Below are positions 17,678-24,073 of a stretch of DNA of 47,773 nucleotides, piece after piece; position 1 is the first letter of the stretch; every line of letters starts with the position of its first letter. Under the pieces are notes generated by a model. That model was not told the origin of the DNA. It saw only the letters and a program-made list of their open reading frames with translations, and made no database searches. The stretch is from a virus. The DNA lies in the IMG/VR virus record IMGVR_UViG_3300034980_000189, positions 1 through 47,773 of that record; one strand, given 5' to 3'. Both the position numbers and the translations under genes were made by a program.

Positions 17678-17839
17678 ATGTACGAATTTGTTGATATGTT
17701 AGTAGCAAACTGGGAGCTGGTTTTAATTTTTGTCCTCACAATAGACAAAATTGTTGCCTTGAGTCCTACTAAGTGGGATGATTTGCTGTGGACATCAATT
17801 AAGAAGGCGCTCTATAAATTAACAGGAAAAGGTAAATAG
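17678..17839 (+). CDS. Small holin-like membrane protein, 53 aa
   Basis: ATG is at 17678 after AGGATGTAA and TAG at 17837-17839. It has one TM (residues 9-21, VANWELVLIFVLT) followed by a conserved-looking amphipathic segment (IDKIVALSPTKWDDLLWTSI) and a basic end. Very similar short 'D.IVALTPT..DD' proteins occur beside lysis genes in aquatic phages. It is a candidate pinholin or holin partner. Confidence 0.6.
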   Translation: MYEFVDMLVANWELVLIFVLTIDKIVALSPTKWDDLLWTSIKKALYKLTGKGK

Positions 17840-17840
17840 C

Positions 17841-17996
17841 ATGTTAAAGAGAATAGTATCAAGATTGGTAAGAAAGCATGGAATGGTCGGATTGCTTCTT
17901 ATGATTGGCGACCATGCAGTAAGAGCAACAAAGTCTAAAAAAGATGACGAAATTTGGGAAGAGGTAAAGTCGCTCCTTAAAGGTTTTGAAGCCTAG
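17841..17996 (+). CDS. Small basic amphipathic protein, 51 aa
   Basis: It starts 2 bp after the previous stop and ends TAG at 17994-17996. The Arg/Lys-rich N-terminus (MLKRIVSRLVRKHGMV) is followed by a hydrophobic helix (GLLLMIGDHAV) and an acidic C-terminus (KKDDEIWEEVKSLLKGF). It closes the small-membrane-protein cluster. No family is known to me. Confidence 0.6.
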   Translation: MLKRIVSRLVRKHGMVGLLLMIGDHAVRATKSKKDDEIWEEVKSLLKGFEA

Positions 17997-18012
17997 CTTT
18001 ATTTAATATATA

Positions 18013-19140
18013 ATGCCAGAACCACCTATTAAGTGGTCGGTTGAAGAAAGAATAAGAGCGGAGAATTTACTGTCGGAAGGATATTCTTACGAAGCCACCG
18101 CAAAAATCCTAAACAAAGAATTTCAAAATAGCAGAACAAAGAGTGGAATCCGCTCCCAAGTAAGAAGTGGGAGGGTGAACCCCGTTAAAAAAGACGAAAA
18201 CCCTATAATCTCTATAAGCAATGTAAACTCGCGGGTTGGAGAATCTGATGAGTTTGAAAAAGAAGGCATGGATGAGATTCTGCCTGTAGATGACTTAATA
18301 GAAGAGCGCATTAAAAAGTTCGGTAGAAAAAAAATCAGTTATGAATACCGAAAACTAATAAATATAAAGATAAAGATAGATGGTCCGATTGGAATTGCCC
18401 ATTTTGGCGACCCCCATGTAGACGATGATGGGACAGATTTGGCTAAATTATATCACGATGCTAGCACAGTTAATGAAACAGCGGGAATGTTTGCTGGGAA
18501 CGTGGGTGATATGCAAAATAATTGGGTTGGAAGGCTTACGCATTTGTGGTCTGCTCAAAGCACAAGCGCAAAAGAGGCGTGGGTACTTACTGAACACTTC
18601 ATAAATAGCGTTCCTTGGCTCTATTTGATAGCTGGAAACCACGATTGTTGGAGTGGCAACGGTGACCCCCTTGATTGGATAATGCGAGGACATGAGGGCG
18701 TATACGACCAACACGGCGCTCGTATCAATTTAATATTCCCAAATGGGAAACAAGTACGAATCAACTCTAGACACGATTTTAAAGGGCATAGTATGTGGAA
18801 TACTGCTCATGGAGTATCAAAGGCTATTCAAATGGGTTGGAAAGACCATATTTTGACATGCGGACATACTCATGTTAGCGGGTATCAAGTGCTAAAAGAC
18901 CCAATGTCAGGATTGATTAGTCACGCTATAAGGTGCGGAAGCTATAAAACCTATGATAGATATGCAGATGAGAAGGGATTAGATGATAAAAACGTATTTA
19001 ACTGCCCTGTTACAATTATTGACCCGTATTACGAAGACGATGACAACAGGCTTATCACCACGATATTCAATCCCCAAGAAGGAGCAGAATATCTCAAATG
19101 GAAGAGACATCAACATGAAAGTTCTAAAAGAGCAACTTAA
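18013..19140 (+). CDS. HTH-metallophosphoesterase fusion, 375 aa
   Basis: Residues 7-50 form a homeodomain/Myb-like helix-turn-helix (WSVEERIRAENLLSEGYSYE..AKILN). From about residue 127 there is a calcineurin-type phosphoesterase with the metal-binding order intact: GDPHVDD (D133, H135), GNVGDM, GNHD (208-211), a conserved His in the HDFKGHS block, and GHTH (284-287). The enzyme should hydrolyse phosphomonoester or phosphodiester bonds with two metal ions, but the substrate cannot be read from sequence. There is no SD before its ATG, unlike the neighbours. The 3' end overlaps the endolysin-like gene by 26 bp. Confidence 0.85.
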   Translation: MPEPPIKWSVEERIRAENLLSEGYSYEATAKILNKEFQNSRTKSGIRSQVRSGRVNPVKKDENPIISISNVNSRVGESDEFEKEGMDEILPVDDLIEERIKKFGRKKISYEYRKLINIKIKIDGPIGIAHFGDPHVDDDGTDLAKLYHDASTVNETAGMFAGNVGDMQNNWVGRLTHLWSAQSTSAKEAWVLTEHFINSVPWLYLIAGNHDCWSGNGDPLDWIMRGHEGVYDQHGARINLIFPNGKQVRINSRHDFKGHSMWNTAHGVSKAIQMGWKDHILTCGHTHVSGYQVLKDPMSGLISHAIRCGSYKTYDRYADEKGLDDKNVFNCPVTIIDPYYEDDDNRLITTIFNPQEGAEYLKWKRHQHESSKRAT

Positions 19141-19600
19141 AACACTTATCAAGAGGGTGCTAAAGGATGCTAGCTTATATAGCGAGCCAGCGGCGGAGCT
19201 AGTTTTTAATACTGGCTGCGTAGAAAGTAATTATCGTGCTATAAAACAGTACCCCAGAGGACCAGCTACCTCCTTCTGGCAATGCGAACCTTTTACAGCT
19301 TGCGATATTTGGAAAAATTATTTAGTTTACAGGTCATCGCTGAGAGCTAAAGTCGTGAGTGCTTGCCAAATACCCGAAAGGTACTTGAAAGAGCTTCCGA
19401 CAATAGACGAATGTGAAGAATTACTGCACGCTAACTTGGCGTTCGCAATATTAATGGCTAGATTGGTTTACAGAAGAGTACCAAAGGCACTCCCAAAAGT
19501 GGGCGACATGAACGCGCAAGCTAAGTATTGGGTGAAGTATTATAACGCGGGTGGTAAAGGAACTGTGGATAAGTTCCTTACTGCTACTGCGATAAAATAG
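19115..19600 (+). CDS. Putative endolysin (lysozyme/transglycosylase-like), 161 aa
   Basis: I place the start at ATG 19115. The open frame extends upstream only inside the phosphoesterase gene. The sequence FNTGCVESNYR (candidate catalytic Glu 37), then GPATSFWQCEPFTACDIW, then YWVKYYNAGGKGTV follows the pattern 'E-S.YR...Q..GPA...Q.EP.T..DIW ... W...YN..GKG' seen in phage proteins annotated as lysozyme-like hydrolases. No signal peptide is present, which agrees with holin-dependent release. The following gap holds an early promoter, so this is the last late gene. Confidence 0.65.
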   Translation: MKVLKEQLKTLIKRVLKDASLYSEPAAELVFNTGCVESNYRAIKQYPRGPATSFWQCEPFTACDIWKNYLVYRSSLRAKVVSACQIPERYLKELPTIDECEELLHANLAFAILMARLVYRRVPKALPKVGDMNAQAKYWVKYYNAGGKGTVDKFLTATAIK

Positions 19601-19618
19601 TCTATATATAATTAATCC

Positions 19619-19648
19619 TTGACATATATAGTTATACGTTGCTATATT
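19619..19648 (+). promoter_or_regulatory. Early promoter, sigma70-like
   Basis: TTGACA (19619-19624) is a perfect -35. After an 18-nt spacer TATATT (19643-19648) is a one-mismatch -10. This is the best promoter match noticed in the window. It lies right after the last late gene and before the right-going early genes. The predicted transcript start near 19655 is only 1-2 nt before the ATG at 19657. Confidence 0.75.
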
Positions 19649-19656
19649 CAGCGTAT

Positions 19657-19779
19657 ATGGTAGATGCTTTAATAAAAATTTCGGGAAGTATTTTTATGAG
19701 TGGGCTAGGTTTGTTTTTATTTGGCATAGGCATGGTAATAGTTTTTTTAATGTATGACGAAGCTAAAAAAAGGTGGTAG
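19657..19779 (+). CDS. Small membrane protein at head of early arm, 40 aa
   Basis: The frame from ATG 19657 to TAG 19777-19779 encodes one TM (SGLGLFLFGIGMVIVFLMY) and a basic end (DEAKKRW). If transcription starts near 19655 this ATG would be leaderless. An alternative start at ATG 19696 (27 aa) has GGGAAG at good spacing and keeps the whole TM. I favour 19696 slightly but give the longer frame. As the first gene after the early promoter it may act on the host membrane soon after infection. Confidence 0.5.
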   Translation: MVDALIKISGSIFMSGLGLFLFGIGMVIVFLMYDEAKKRW

Positions 19780-19787
19780 TTAATCAG

Positions 19788-19967
19788 ATGACAGATGGTT
19801 TTTATTCTCCAAAAGAAATGGCAAAATTATTAAGCGTAAGCGAATATACAGTTCGCAAGTGGATAAGAGACGGGAAAATAAAAAACTCAGTAAAGCTTGG
19901 TCATAAGACCATTAGAGTTCCGCGCTCTGCTTATGAAAGTTTCGTAGCCGAAAGTAAATATAAATAG
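19788..19967 (+). CDS. Excisionase-type HTH_17 DNA-binding protein, 59 aa
   Basis: The preferred start is ATG 19788, preceded by AGGTGG; the open frame also runs from GTG 19773. The protein is one winged/MerR-type HTH: FYSPKEMAKLLSVSEYTVRK, then WIRDGKIK, then LGHKTIRVPRSAYESF. This is the pattern of Xis-like HTH_17 proteins. No integrase is present in the genome, so a transcriptional or replication role is more likely than excision. Confidence 0.8.
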   Translation: MTDGFYSPKEMAKLLSVSEYTVRKWIRDGKIKNSVKLGHKTIRVPRSAYESFVAESKYK

Positions 19968-20114
19968 AAGGTACGCTCTACCTTCCCCTAAAGATGGGGT
20001 TGGTGTTGAGGTTTATTTCTCTCCTCGATATGACCTTTTAGTCGCTTTCAAGGTCGTAGCTGACCCCCATCTCTTTAATAATTGTTCTTGAACTGTAAGT
20101 GAAAGAACAATTAT
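19967..20114 (+). ncRNA. Candidate structured RNA leader with a three-way junction
   Basis: Almost every base is accounted for by helices. H1: GAAGGTA (19967-19973) with TACCTTC (19979-19985). P1: TAAAGATGGGG (19989-19999) with 20065-20077, 11 bp and a 2-nt bulge. P2: 20006-20011 with 20023-20028, 6 bp. P3: 20029-20037 with 20050-20058, 9 bp. H3: ATAATTGTTCTT (20078-20089) with AAGAACAATTAT (20103-20114), 12 bp. CCCC at 19985-19988 could alternatively pair with GGGG at 19996-19999. The next RBS, AAGGAG (20125-20130), follows directly, and TCTCCT (20020-20025) could pair with AGGAGA there. A cis-regulatory RNA or riboswitch is possible; no known class matched. Confidence 0.5.
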
Positions 20115-20137
20115 AAAGAAAGAAAAGGAGAACCGAT

Positions 20138-20548
20138 GTGGAAAAAAGTAAAAGTTGGTATAAAAAGTATGGAATACGCGGGAAGCCCAAGTCGAGCAAG
20201 GGTCGTCGCTTCCTCTGTGATTTACCTGTCGGGTCTATATTTGGAATATCTAGCATTAATTATACGGGGTATCTCTTACAAATCTCTACAGGTAGTTGTA
20301 CTGTTCTGCATAAGGACAGTCTTAAATATACTAAGATGGGCGAGATTATCGGTAAAGCAGACAGACGAGAATATATCGGGAGGAGAACAGAGGTAGATGT
20401 TTGGGGAGAAACTATTGATACGGACAGATTTATTAAACGAAGAAAAACGTTTAGAGACAATTCAAGCGATAGTATCGGTGCTAGAAAGGACAAACGTCTC
20501 ATACGAATGGCGAAAAAAGGACGAGGAAAAAGAAGAAAAAAGAAGTGA
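20138..20548 (+). CDS. Unknown basic early protein, 136 aa, GTG start
   Basis: GTG (20138) lies 7 nt after AAGGAG. The product begins MEKSKSWYKKYGIRGKPKSS, has a folded-looking core with LPVGSIFGISSINYTGYLLQ and ISTGSCTVLHK, and ends in a very basic tail (GRGKRRKKK) suggestive of nucleic-acid binding. An ATG at 20136 shares the same RBS in another frame (86 codons), but that product looks less protein-like. The last 152 nt overlap the next gene in a different frame. Confidence 0.6.
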   Translation: MEKSKSWYKKYGIRGKPKSSKGRRFLCDLPVGSIFGISSINYTGYLLQISTGSCTVLHKDSLKYTKMGEIIGKADRREYIGRRTEVDVWGETIDTDRFIKRRKTFRDNSSDSIGARKDKRLIRMAKKGRGKRRKKK

Positions 20549-20621
20549 TTGTAAAATGTGCGGTAAGGAACTAGAGGACACAAGCGAAGATGTGTGTGTC
20601 GAATGTTTTAGGAGCAATTAA
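20397..20621 (+). CDS. Small zinc-ribbon protein, 74 aa
   Basis: ATG 20397 follows AGAGG and GGAGG. The N-terminal 45 residues form a charged helix (LNEEKRLETIQAIVSVLERT). The C-terminus holds a compact zinc site, CKMCGKELEDTSEDVCVEC (two CxxC pairs). The 5' two-thirds of the gene is shared out of frame with the 136-aa gene. A regulatory or nucleic-acid-binding role is plausible. Confidence 0.65.
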   Translation: MFGEKLLIRTDLLNEEKRLETIQAIVSVLERTNVSYEWRKKDEEKEEKRSDCKMCGKELEDTSEDVCVECFRSN

Positions 20622-20633
20622 AGGAGAATAATA

Positions 20634-21131
20634 ATGGATGATAAAACTCCCCTTGAAAATGAATTTTCAAGACTAGAAGAATTTGAGGGAGAAGCAACAT
20701 ACGATAGCGAGCCATTCGAACAACCCGTTCTTATGGATAGGTTATTGTGGAAAATCAAAAAGCTAGAAGAAGAGATTGCCAAGTACGAAGATAAAAAGCA
20801 ATCTAGCGTAAGCTTTTATGATAGATGCCAAGAGAAGTTGCAGAAGCAGATAGATTATAGGGGCGGTATATTAAAACAATACATGCAACATCATGGATTA
20901 AAGACAGAAAAATTTAGCAACGGAACCCTATCTGTCAGAAAAAGGACGAAAATAAATTGGGATAATTCAACAGTCGAGGATTTGGTAGAATACTCTGACT
21001 TAAACGAAATCCCTAAGAAGATAGATGTAAAGCCTAATAAATCTCTAATTAAAAAGCGCATGATGGAAACAGGGGAGTTTCCTAGCGGTGTAGAGGTGGA
21101 AGAGGTAGAAGATTTTAACTTTAAAACTTAA
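20634..21131 (+). CDS. Siphovirus Gp157-like protein, 165 aa
   Basis: It has a strong RBS (AAAGGAGAATAATAATG). Residues 34-80 form a coiled coil (LLWKIKKLEEEIAKYEDKK). They are followed by YMQHHGLKTEKFSNGTLSVR and IPKKIDVKPNKSLIKKRMME then TGEFPSGVEVE. This is the layout of the Gp157 family, usually encoded beside phage ssDNA-annealing proteins, as here. Related Gam-like proteins bind DNA ends and block host nucleases, but that activity is not established for this family. Confidence 0.75.
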   Translation: MDDKTPLENEFSRLEEFEGEATYDSEPFEQPVLMDRLLWKIKKLEEEIAKYEDKKQSSVSFYDRCQEKLQKQIDYRGGILKQYMQHHGLKTEKFSNGTLSVRKRTKINWDNSTVEDLVEYSDLNEIPKKIDVKPNKSLIKKRMMETGEFPSGVEVEEVEDFNFKT

Positions 21132-21146
21132 ATAAAGGAGAATAAC

Positions 21147-22004
21147 ATGCCTGTTAATATATTCGGCAAAGAGTACAAAACTGTCGCAGAGCGATTAGAC
21201 GAACTCTATAAATCGGGTAAAGACTACTCGTTAAACACCGAACTAATCAGTTGGGAAAATGGTGTTGTCATTATGAAAGCTACTCTTCAAATTGGAGAGA
21301 ACACCTACACAGGACACGCTTACGAGGTCGAAGGCTCTACTCAGATAAACAACACTTCTGCACTTGAAAACTGCGAGACAAGTTGTATCGGTAGAAGTCT
21401 AGCTAGTGCGGGAATGGGCGGAAGCGAGTTCGCTTCAGCCGACGAGTTGGCAAACGCCCTAGGACAACAGAAAGCTAGCACGTCGCCGCAGGTACGCAGC
21501 CAAGCTAGCGAAAGCGTATTCCCGACGACCAATACATCCGTGTCTTCTAAGCTAGTTTGGAGCAAGTCCAATAGAACCATTACTCCGATTCACTTTGGCA
21601 AGCACAAGGGAACAAGTTGGTCTGAAGTAACCGCGAACTATCTTGATTGGCTTGCCCATAAGTCTAGCTTGGGAGAAGAGTTGAAGAAGTATGCAACCGA
21701 TGAATTGGATTACAGAAACACCTCACAAGATTATGAGCGCCCCAAAAACGAATCGGGAGTTATCGGAGTAGATGACCCGAAGGCATATAACAAGGCGGTT
21801 GAGAAAAATAAGGGGGGCGATGATTTAAAAGAAAAGGCGGAAGGTATCATTAAAAAGATGGAAGAAAAGGCGGATAAAGAGGAAAAAAAGAAGCCTAGAG
21901 GTAAAGCAAAGTCTAAGGCTACCGCTAAAAAGGAAGAAAAGAAGCAAATGGCTTGGGATGATATAGCAAAGGCAGAGGAGTTAGACGACGAACTACCATT
22001 CTAA
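21147..22004 (+). CDS. ssDNA-annealing (ERF/Sak-like) protein with SSB-type C-terminal tail, 285 aa
   Basis: It has the RBS AAAGGAGAATAAC. Residues about 40-110 contain NTSALENCETSCIGRSLASA then GGSEFASADELANAL, the signature of phage recombination-annealing proteins of the ERF/Rad52-like group. Residues 145-190 (PIHFGKHKGTSWSEVTANYL) match the 'FGKHKG..W.EV...YL.W' module also seen in DUF3820-type proteins. A Lys/Glu/Ala-rich linker leads to the C-terminal DDELPF, which mimics the SSB tail (DDDIPF) that recruits host repair and replication proteins. It lies between Gp157-like and resolvase-like genes. Confidence 0.75.
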   Translation: MPVNIFGKEYKTVAERLDELYKSGKDYSLNTELISWENGVVIMKATLQIGENTYTGHAYEVEGSTQINNTSALENCETSCIGRSLASAGMGGSEFASADELANALGQQKASTSPQVRSQASESVFPTTNTSVSSKLVWSKSNRTITPIHFGKHKGTSWSEVTANYLDWLAHKSSLGEELKKYATDELDYRNTSQDYERPKNESGVIGVDDPKAYNKAVEKNKGGDDLKEKAEGIIKKMEEKADKEEKKKPRGKAKSKATAKKEEKKQMAWDDIAKAEELDDELPF

Positions 22005-22028
22005 ATTTTAATAAACAAAGGAGTTAAA

Positions 22029-22370
22029 ATGGAATCTAAAGCAGTTTTCATAAGAAGCGGTAAGGTTGTTGGTAATGTAATAGGGGAGACATTCCACAAG
22101 AAAATGGATAGTAGAAAACATTTTCTACGAAAACCACCCGCAATAGCGTTTGACGTAAAGTCTATCGAGAAGGCAGAAAGATATGGCGCAAAAAGAGTAT
22201 TAGTCTTTGACACTCACAAACATGAGACTTATACTGCAACGATTGACCAAATCTACAATAAGGGGATGGATGTCAATAGAGGGTTTGGAAAGCAGATAGC
22301 ACTTCCCTTATCGTATTGGAAAATAGAATCAGCCAATGCAACACAGTTGGAGTTGTTAAATGTCGCCTAA
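22029..22370 (+). CDS. Early phage protein of unknown function, 113 aa
   Basis: It has a clear RBS (AAAGGAGTTAAAATG). Basic N-terminal half, then FDVKSIEKAERYGAKRVLVF and a C-terminal GFGKQIALPLSYW block with alternating strands. It is compact and probably a single alpha/beta domain. It overlaps the resolvase-like gene by 11 bp and lies inside the recombination cluster, which suggests DNA metabolism, but no family is recognised. Confidence 0.7.
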   Translation: MESKAVFIRSGKVVGNVIGETFHKKMDSRKHFLRKPPAIAFDVKSIEKAERYGAKRVLVFDTHKHETYTATIDQIYNKGMDVNRGFGKQIALPLSYWKIESANATQLELLNVA

Positions 22371-22683
22371 TCCATCTAAGCAAAAAGGAAATCGTCTAGA
22401 GCGCGCGGTTGTTAATGCTCTCAAAGAGCATGAAGTTAAAGCTACACGGAGTTGGGGAAGCGACGGGAGAAGCATGGGTCTAGCAGAGGAAGTCGATGTC
22501 CTTATCGACCACGAAGGTCTAAAGCTAGCATGCCAAGTAAAAGCTCGTAAGAAGCTCGGTAAATTAGTGAAGCCCGACACCAATGTTGTAGATTGTCAAG
22601 TAATCAAAGAGGATAGAGGAGATGTTTTCTTTATCGTAACATTAAATAAATTTGTGGAGATTTTAAAAAATGGTAGTAAGTAA
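22360..22683 (+). CDS. Holliday-junction-resolvase-like PD-(D/E)XK nuclease, 107 aa
   Basis: Motifs appear in the nuclease order: KGNRLERAVVNAL (E14), then GSDGRSMGLAEEVDVLID (D46), then LACQVKARKK (Q59-V-K61, the QxK variant of ExK). The length is right for archaeal-Hjc- or RecU-like phage resolvases. It probably cleaves branched DNA before packaging or during recombination, together with the annealing protein two genes upstream. It overlaps both neighbours. Confidence 0.7.
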   Translation: MSPNPSKQKGNRLERAVVNALKEHEVKATRSWGSDGRSMGLAEEVDVLIDHEGLKLACQVKARKKLGKLVKPDTNVVDCQVIKEDRGDVFFIVTLNKFVEILKNGSK

Positions 22684-22948
22684 ATTAGACCCCACTTTAT
22701 TGCAAAGTAATACTTGTAAGCAGATGAATAGAGTTATTAAATCTTTAATGACTATAATTAATAAGAGAGGCTCAGAAATTGACTATACCGATAACGACGA
22801 GATTGTTTTGAAAGAGGCAAGACAAGTCCTTAAATCATGTCGTGTTGCAAACGCTAAGATATTTGGCGGTGCAATAGCTAAACGTAAAAGAGAAGCGGAA
22901 GCAAAGTTGAGGGGATATGACCGATATGGTAGAACTAGCGGTAGGTGA
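22670..22948 (+). CDS. Unknown basic helical protein, 92 aa
   Basis: The start overlaps the previous gene by 14 bp. The alpha-helical, Lys/Arg-rich sequence includes CKQMNRVIKSLMTIINKRG and a basic C-terminal tail (KRKREAEAKLRGYDRYGRTS). There is no RBS beyond coupling. The basic tail suggests nucleic-acid contact. Function unknown. Confidence 0.6.
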   Translation: MVVSKLDPTLLQSNTCKQMNRVIKSLMTIINKRGSEIDYTDNDEIVLKEARQVLKSCRVANAKIFGGAIAKRKREAEAKLRGYDRYGRTSGR

Positions 22949-23120
22949 TAGAGTATCCTATGTAATTGACGAGGATGTTCATGGTTGGGAAACTAAGGGA
23001 TATGGGGAAATAGTATCAATTTCTCACAATGGTAATAAAATATTTATTAGAGATGCAACCGCTAGTAAATACGTTTGTGTAGAAAAGGGTATAGTAACAA
23101 TACAAAAAAAAGGAGAATAA
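22917..23120 (+). CDS. Small beta-barrel-like protein, 67 aa
   Basis: It overlaps the preceding gene by 32 bp. VELAVGDRVSYVIDEDVHGW then GYGEIVSISHNGNKIFIRD reads like a small SH3/KOW-type barrel ('VGDrV.y......G.I..I..n...V'). Such domains occur in phage regulators, but the role is unknown. The 3' end contains the RBS of the next gene. Confidence 0.6.
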   Translation: MTDMVELAVGDRVSYVIDEDVHGWETKGYGEIVSISHNGNKIFIRDATASKYVCVEKGIVTIQKKGE

Positions 23121-23122
23121 CT

Positions 23123-23986
23123 ATGGGGAAAGCACCCGCATTTCAGTTTTATGCGAGCGATTTTTTAAGCGACATGAAAGTCGCTACAATGAGTATGGAA
23201 GAGCGCGGAGTTTATATCACACTACTTTCGTATGCTTGGCTAGAGAACGGGTTACCACCTGTCGAACAAAAGCTAGCAAGACTGTGCGGAAACCCAGAAA
23301 ACTGGGAAGCTATCTGGGAAGTTGTTAGCGAGTGTTTTTATACCGACGATGATAACAAGCTAAAGAACGCTAAGATGGAAGAAATTAGAGAAACGCTAAC
23401 TTCATATAAGCAAAAAATGAGCGAAGCGGGTAAAAAAGGCATGGAAGCTAGGTGGAAAAATAACCAAGTTAAGGCTAGGTTAAAGCAAAGCTATAACTCT
23501 TCGTCTCCTACTTCAACTACTACTTCAAATACACATATAAAAGCAAAAGATAAAATTGATTGGGTAGAATTTATGAATAAATGGAATAGTATTTGTGGTC
23601 ATAATTTACCGCAAATAAAGAAATTAACCGACAGTAGAAAGAGAGCCATAAGAAAATTCATAAAACAAGACGTTGATGTTACAGCGTTCTTCCTTAGGGT
23701 GTCTGATTCTAGTTTTTTAAGTGGAGTATCAGAAAATAGCAGTTGGATTGCTGATTTTGATTGGGTCTTAAAAGAATCTAACTATATAAAGATATTAGAG
23801 GGAGTTTATGATGATAAGAAAGAAAAGAAAAAAGAAAAAAAGAAGAATACTCCTGTCATTTGTAGTGAATGTAGTTATAAATTCATCACAATAGAGCCAC
23901 AGCTTACAAAACTAAAGTGTGAAAAGTGTGGCGAATATGGAGTTATTTCACAGAATGAATACAACTATATATACAACAAAAAATAA
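23123..23986 (+). CDS. DUF1376-type replication-initiator-like protein with zinc ribbon, 287 aa
   Basis: I choose ATG 23123, which has AAAGGAG at correct spacing. The open frame upstream (from 23075) overlaps the previous gene and lacks an RBS. The N-terminus (FQFYASDFLSDMKVATMSME, then ERGVYITLLSYAWLENGLP) is the DUF1376/YdaU fold of phage O-like initiators. A Ser/Thr linker follows, then a middle domain with WVEFMNKWNSICGHNLPQIK. The C-terminus has two CxxC pairs (CSECSYKF, CEKCGEYG). With no phage polymerase or helicase present, it probably recruits host replication proteins. Confidence 0.75.
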   Translation: MGKAPAFQFYASDFLSDMKVATMSMEERGVYITLLSYAWLENGLPPVEQKLARLCGNPENWEAIWEVVSECFYTDDDNKLKNAKMEEIRETLTSYKQKMSEAGKKGMEARWKNNQVKARLKQSYNSSSPTSTTTSNTHIKAKDKIDWVEFMNKWNSICGHNLPQIKKLTDSRKRAIRKFIKQDVDVTAFFLRVSDSSFLSGVSENSSWIADFDWVLKESNYIKILEGVYDDKKEKKKEKKKNTPVICSECSYKFITIEPQLTKLKCEKCGEYGVISQNEYNYIYNKK

Positions 23987-23991
23987 AGAAG

Positions 23992-24060
23992 TGGGTTTGG
24001 CATTTGAAAAAGTGATAATAGGTTGGCAAATCTTCTCACCTTTCTCTAGTGTTAAACCCA
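23992..24060 (+). other. Hairpin in the 3' non-coding block (first element)
   Basis: The region 23987-24252 (266 bp) holds no convincing gene. Its first element is TGGGTTT (23992-23998) pairing with AAACCCA (24054-24060), extendable by two G-U pairs. An inner ATTTG/CAAAT (24002-24006 with 24027-24031) can also form. It starts 6 nt after the DUF1376 gene stop, so it is part of that mRNA's 3' end. Confidence 0.45.
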
Positions 24061-24073
24061 AAATATTACAAAC

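Noticed and set aside
19967-20114. Hammerhead-type or other known self-cleaving ribozyme
   Set aside because: The junction has GCTGAC but not CUGANGA, and no GAAA core; the strands do not match other classes I know.
20136-20396. 86-codon ATG frame overlapping the 136-aa gene
   Set aside because: Hydrophobic/basic product without domain character; the GTG frame is better. Kept only as part of the dual-coding finding.
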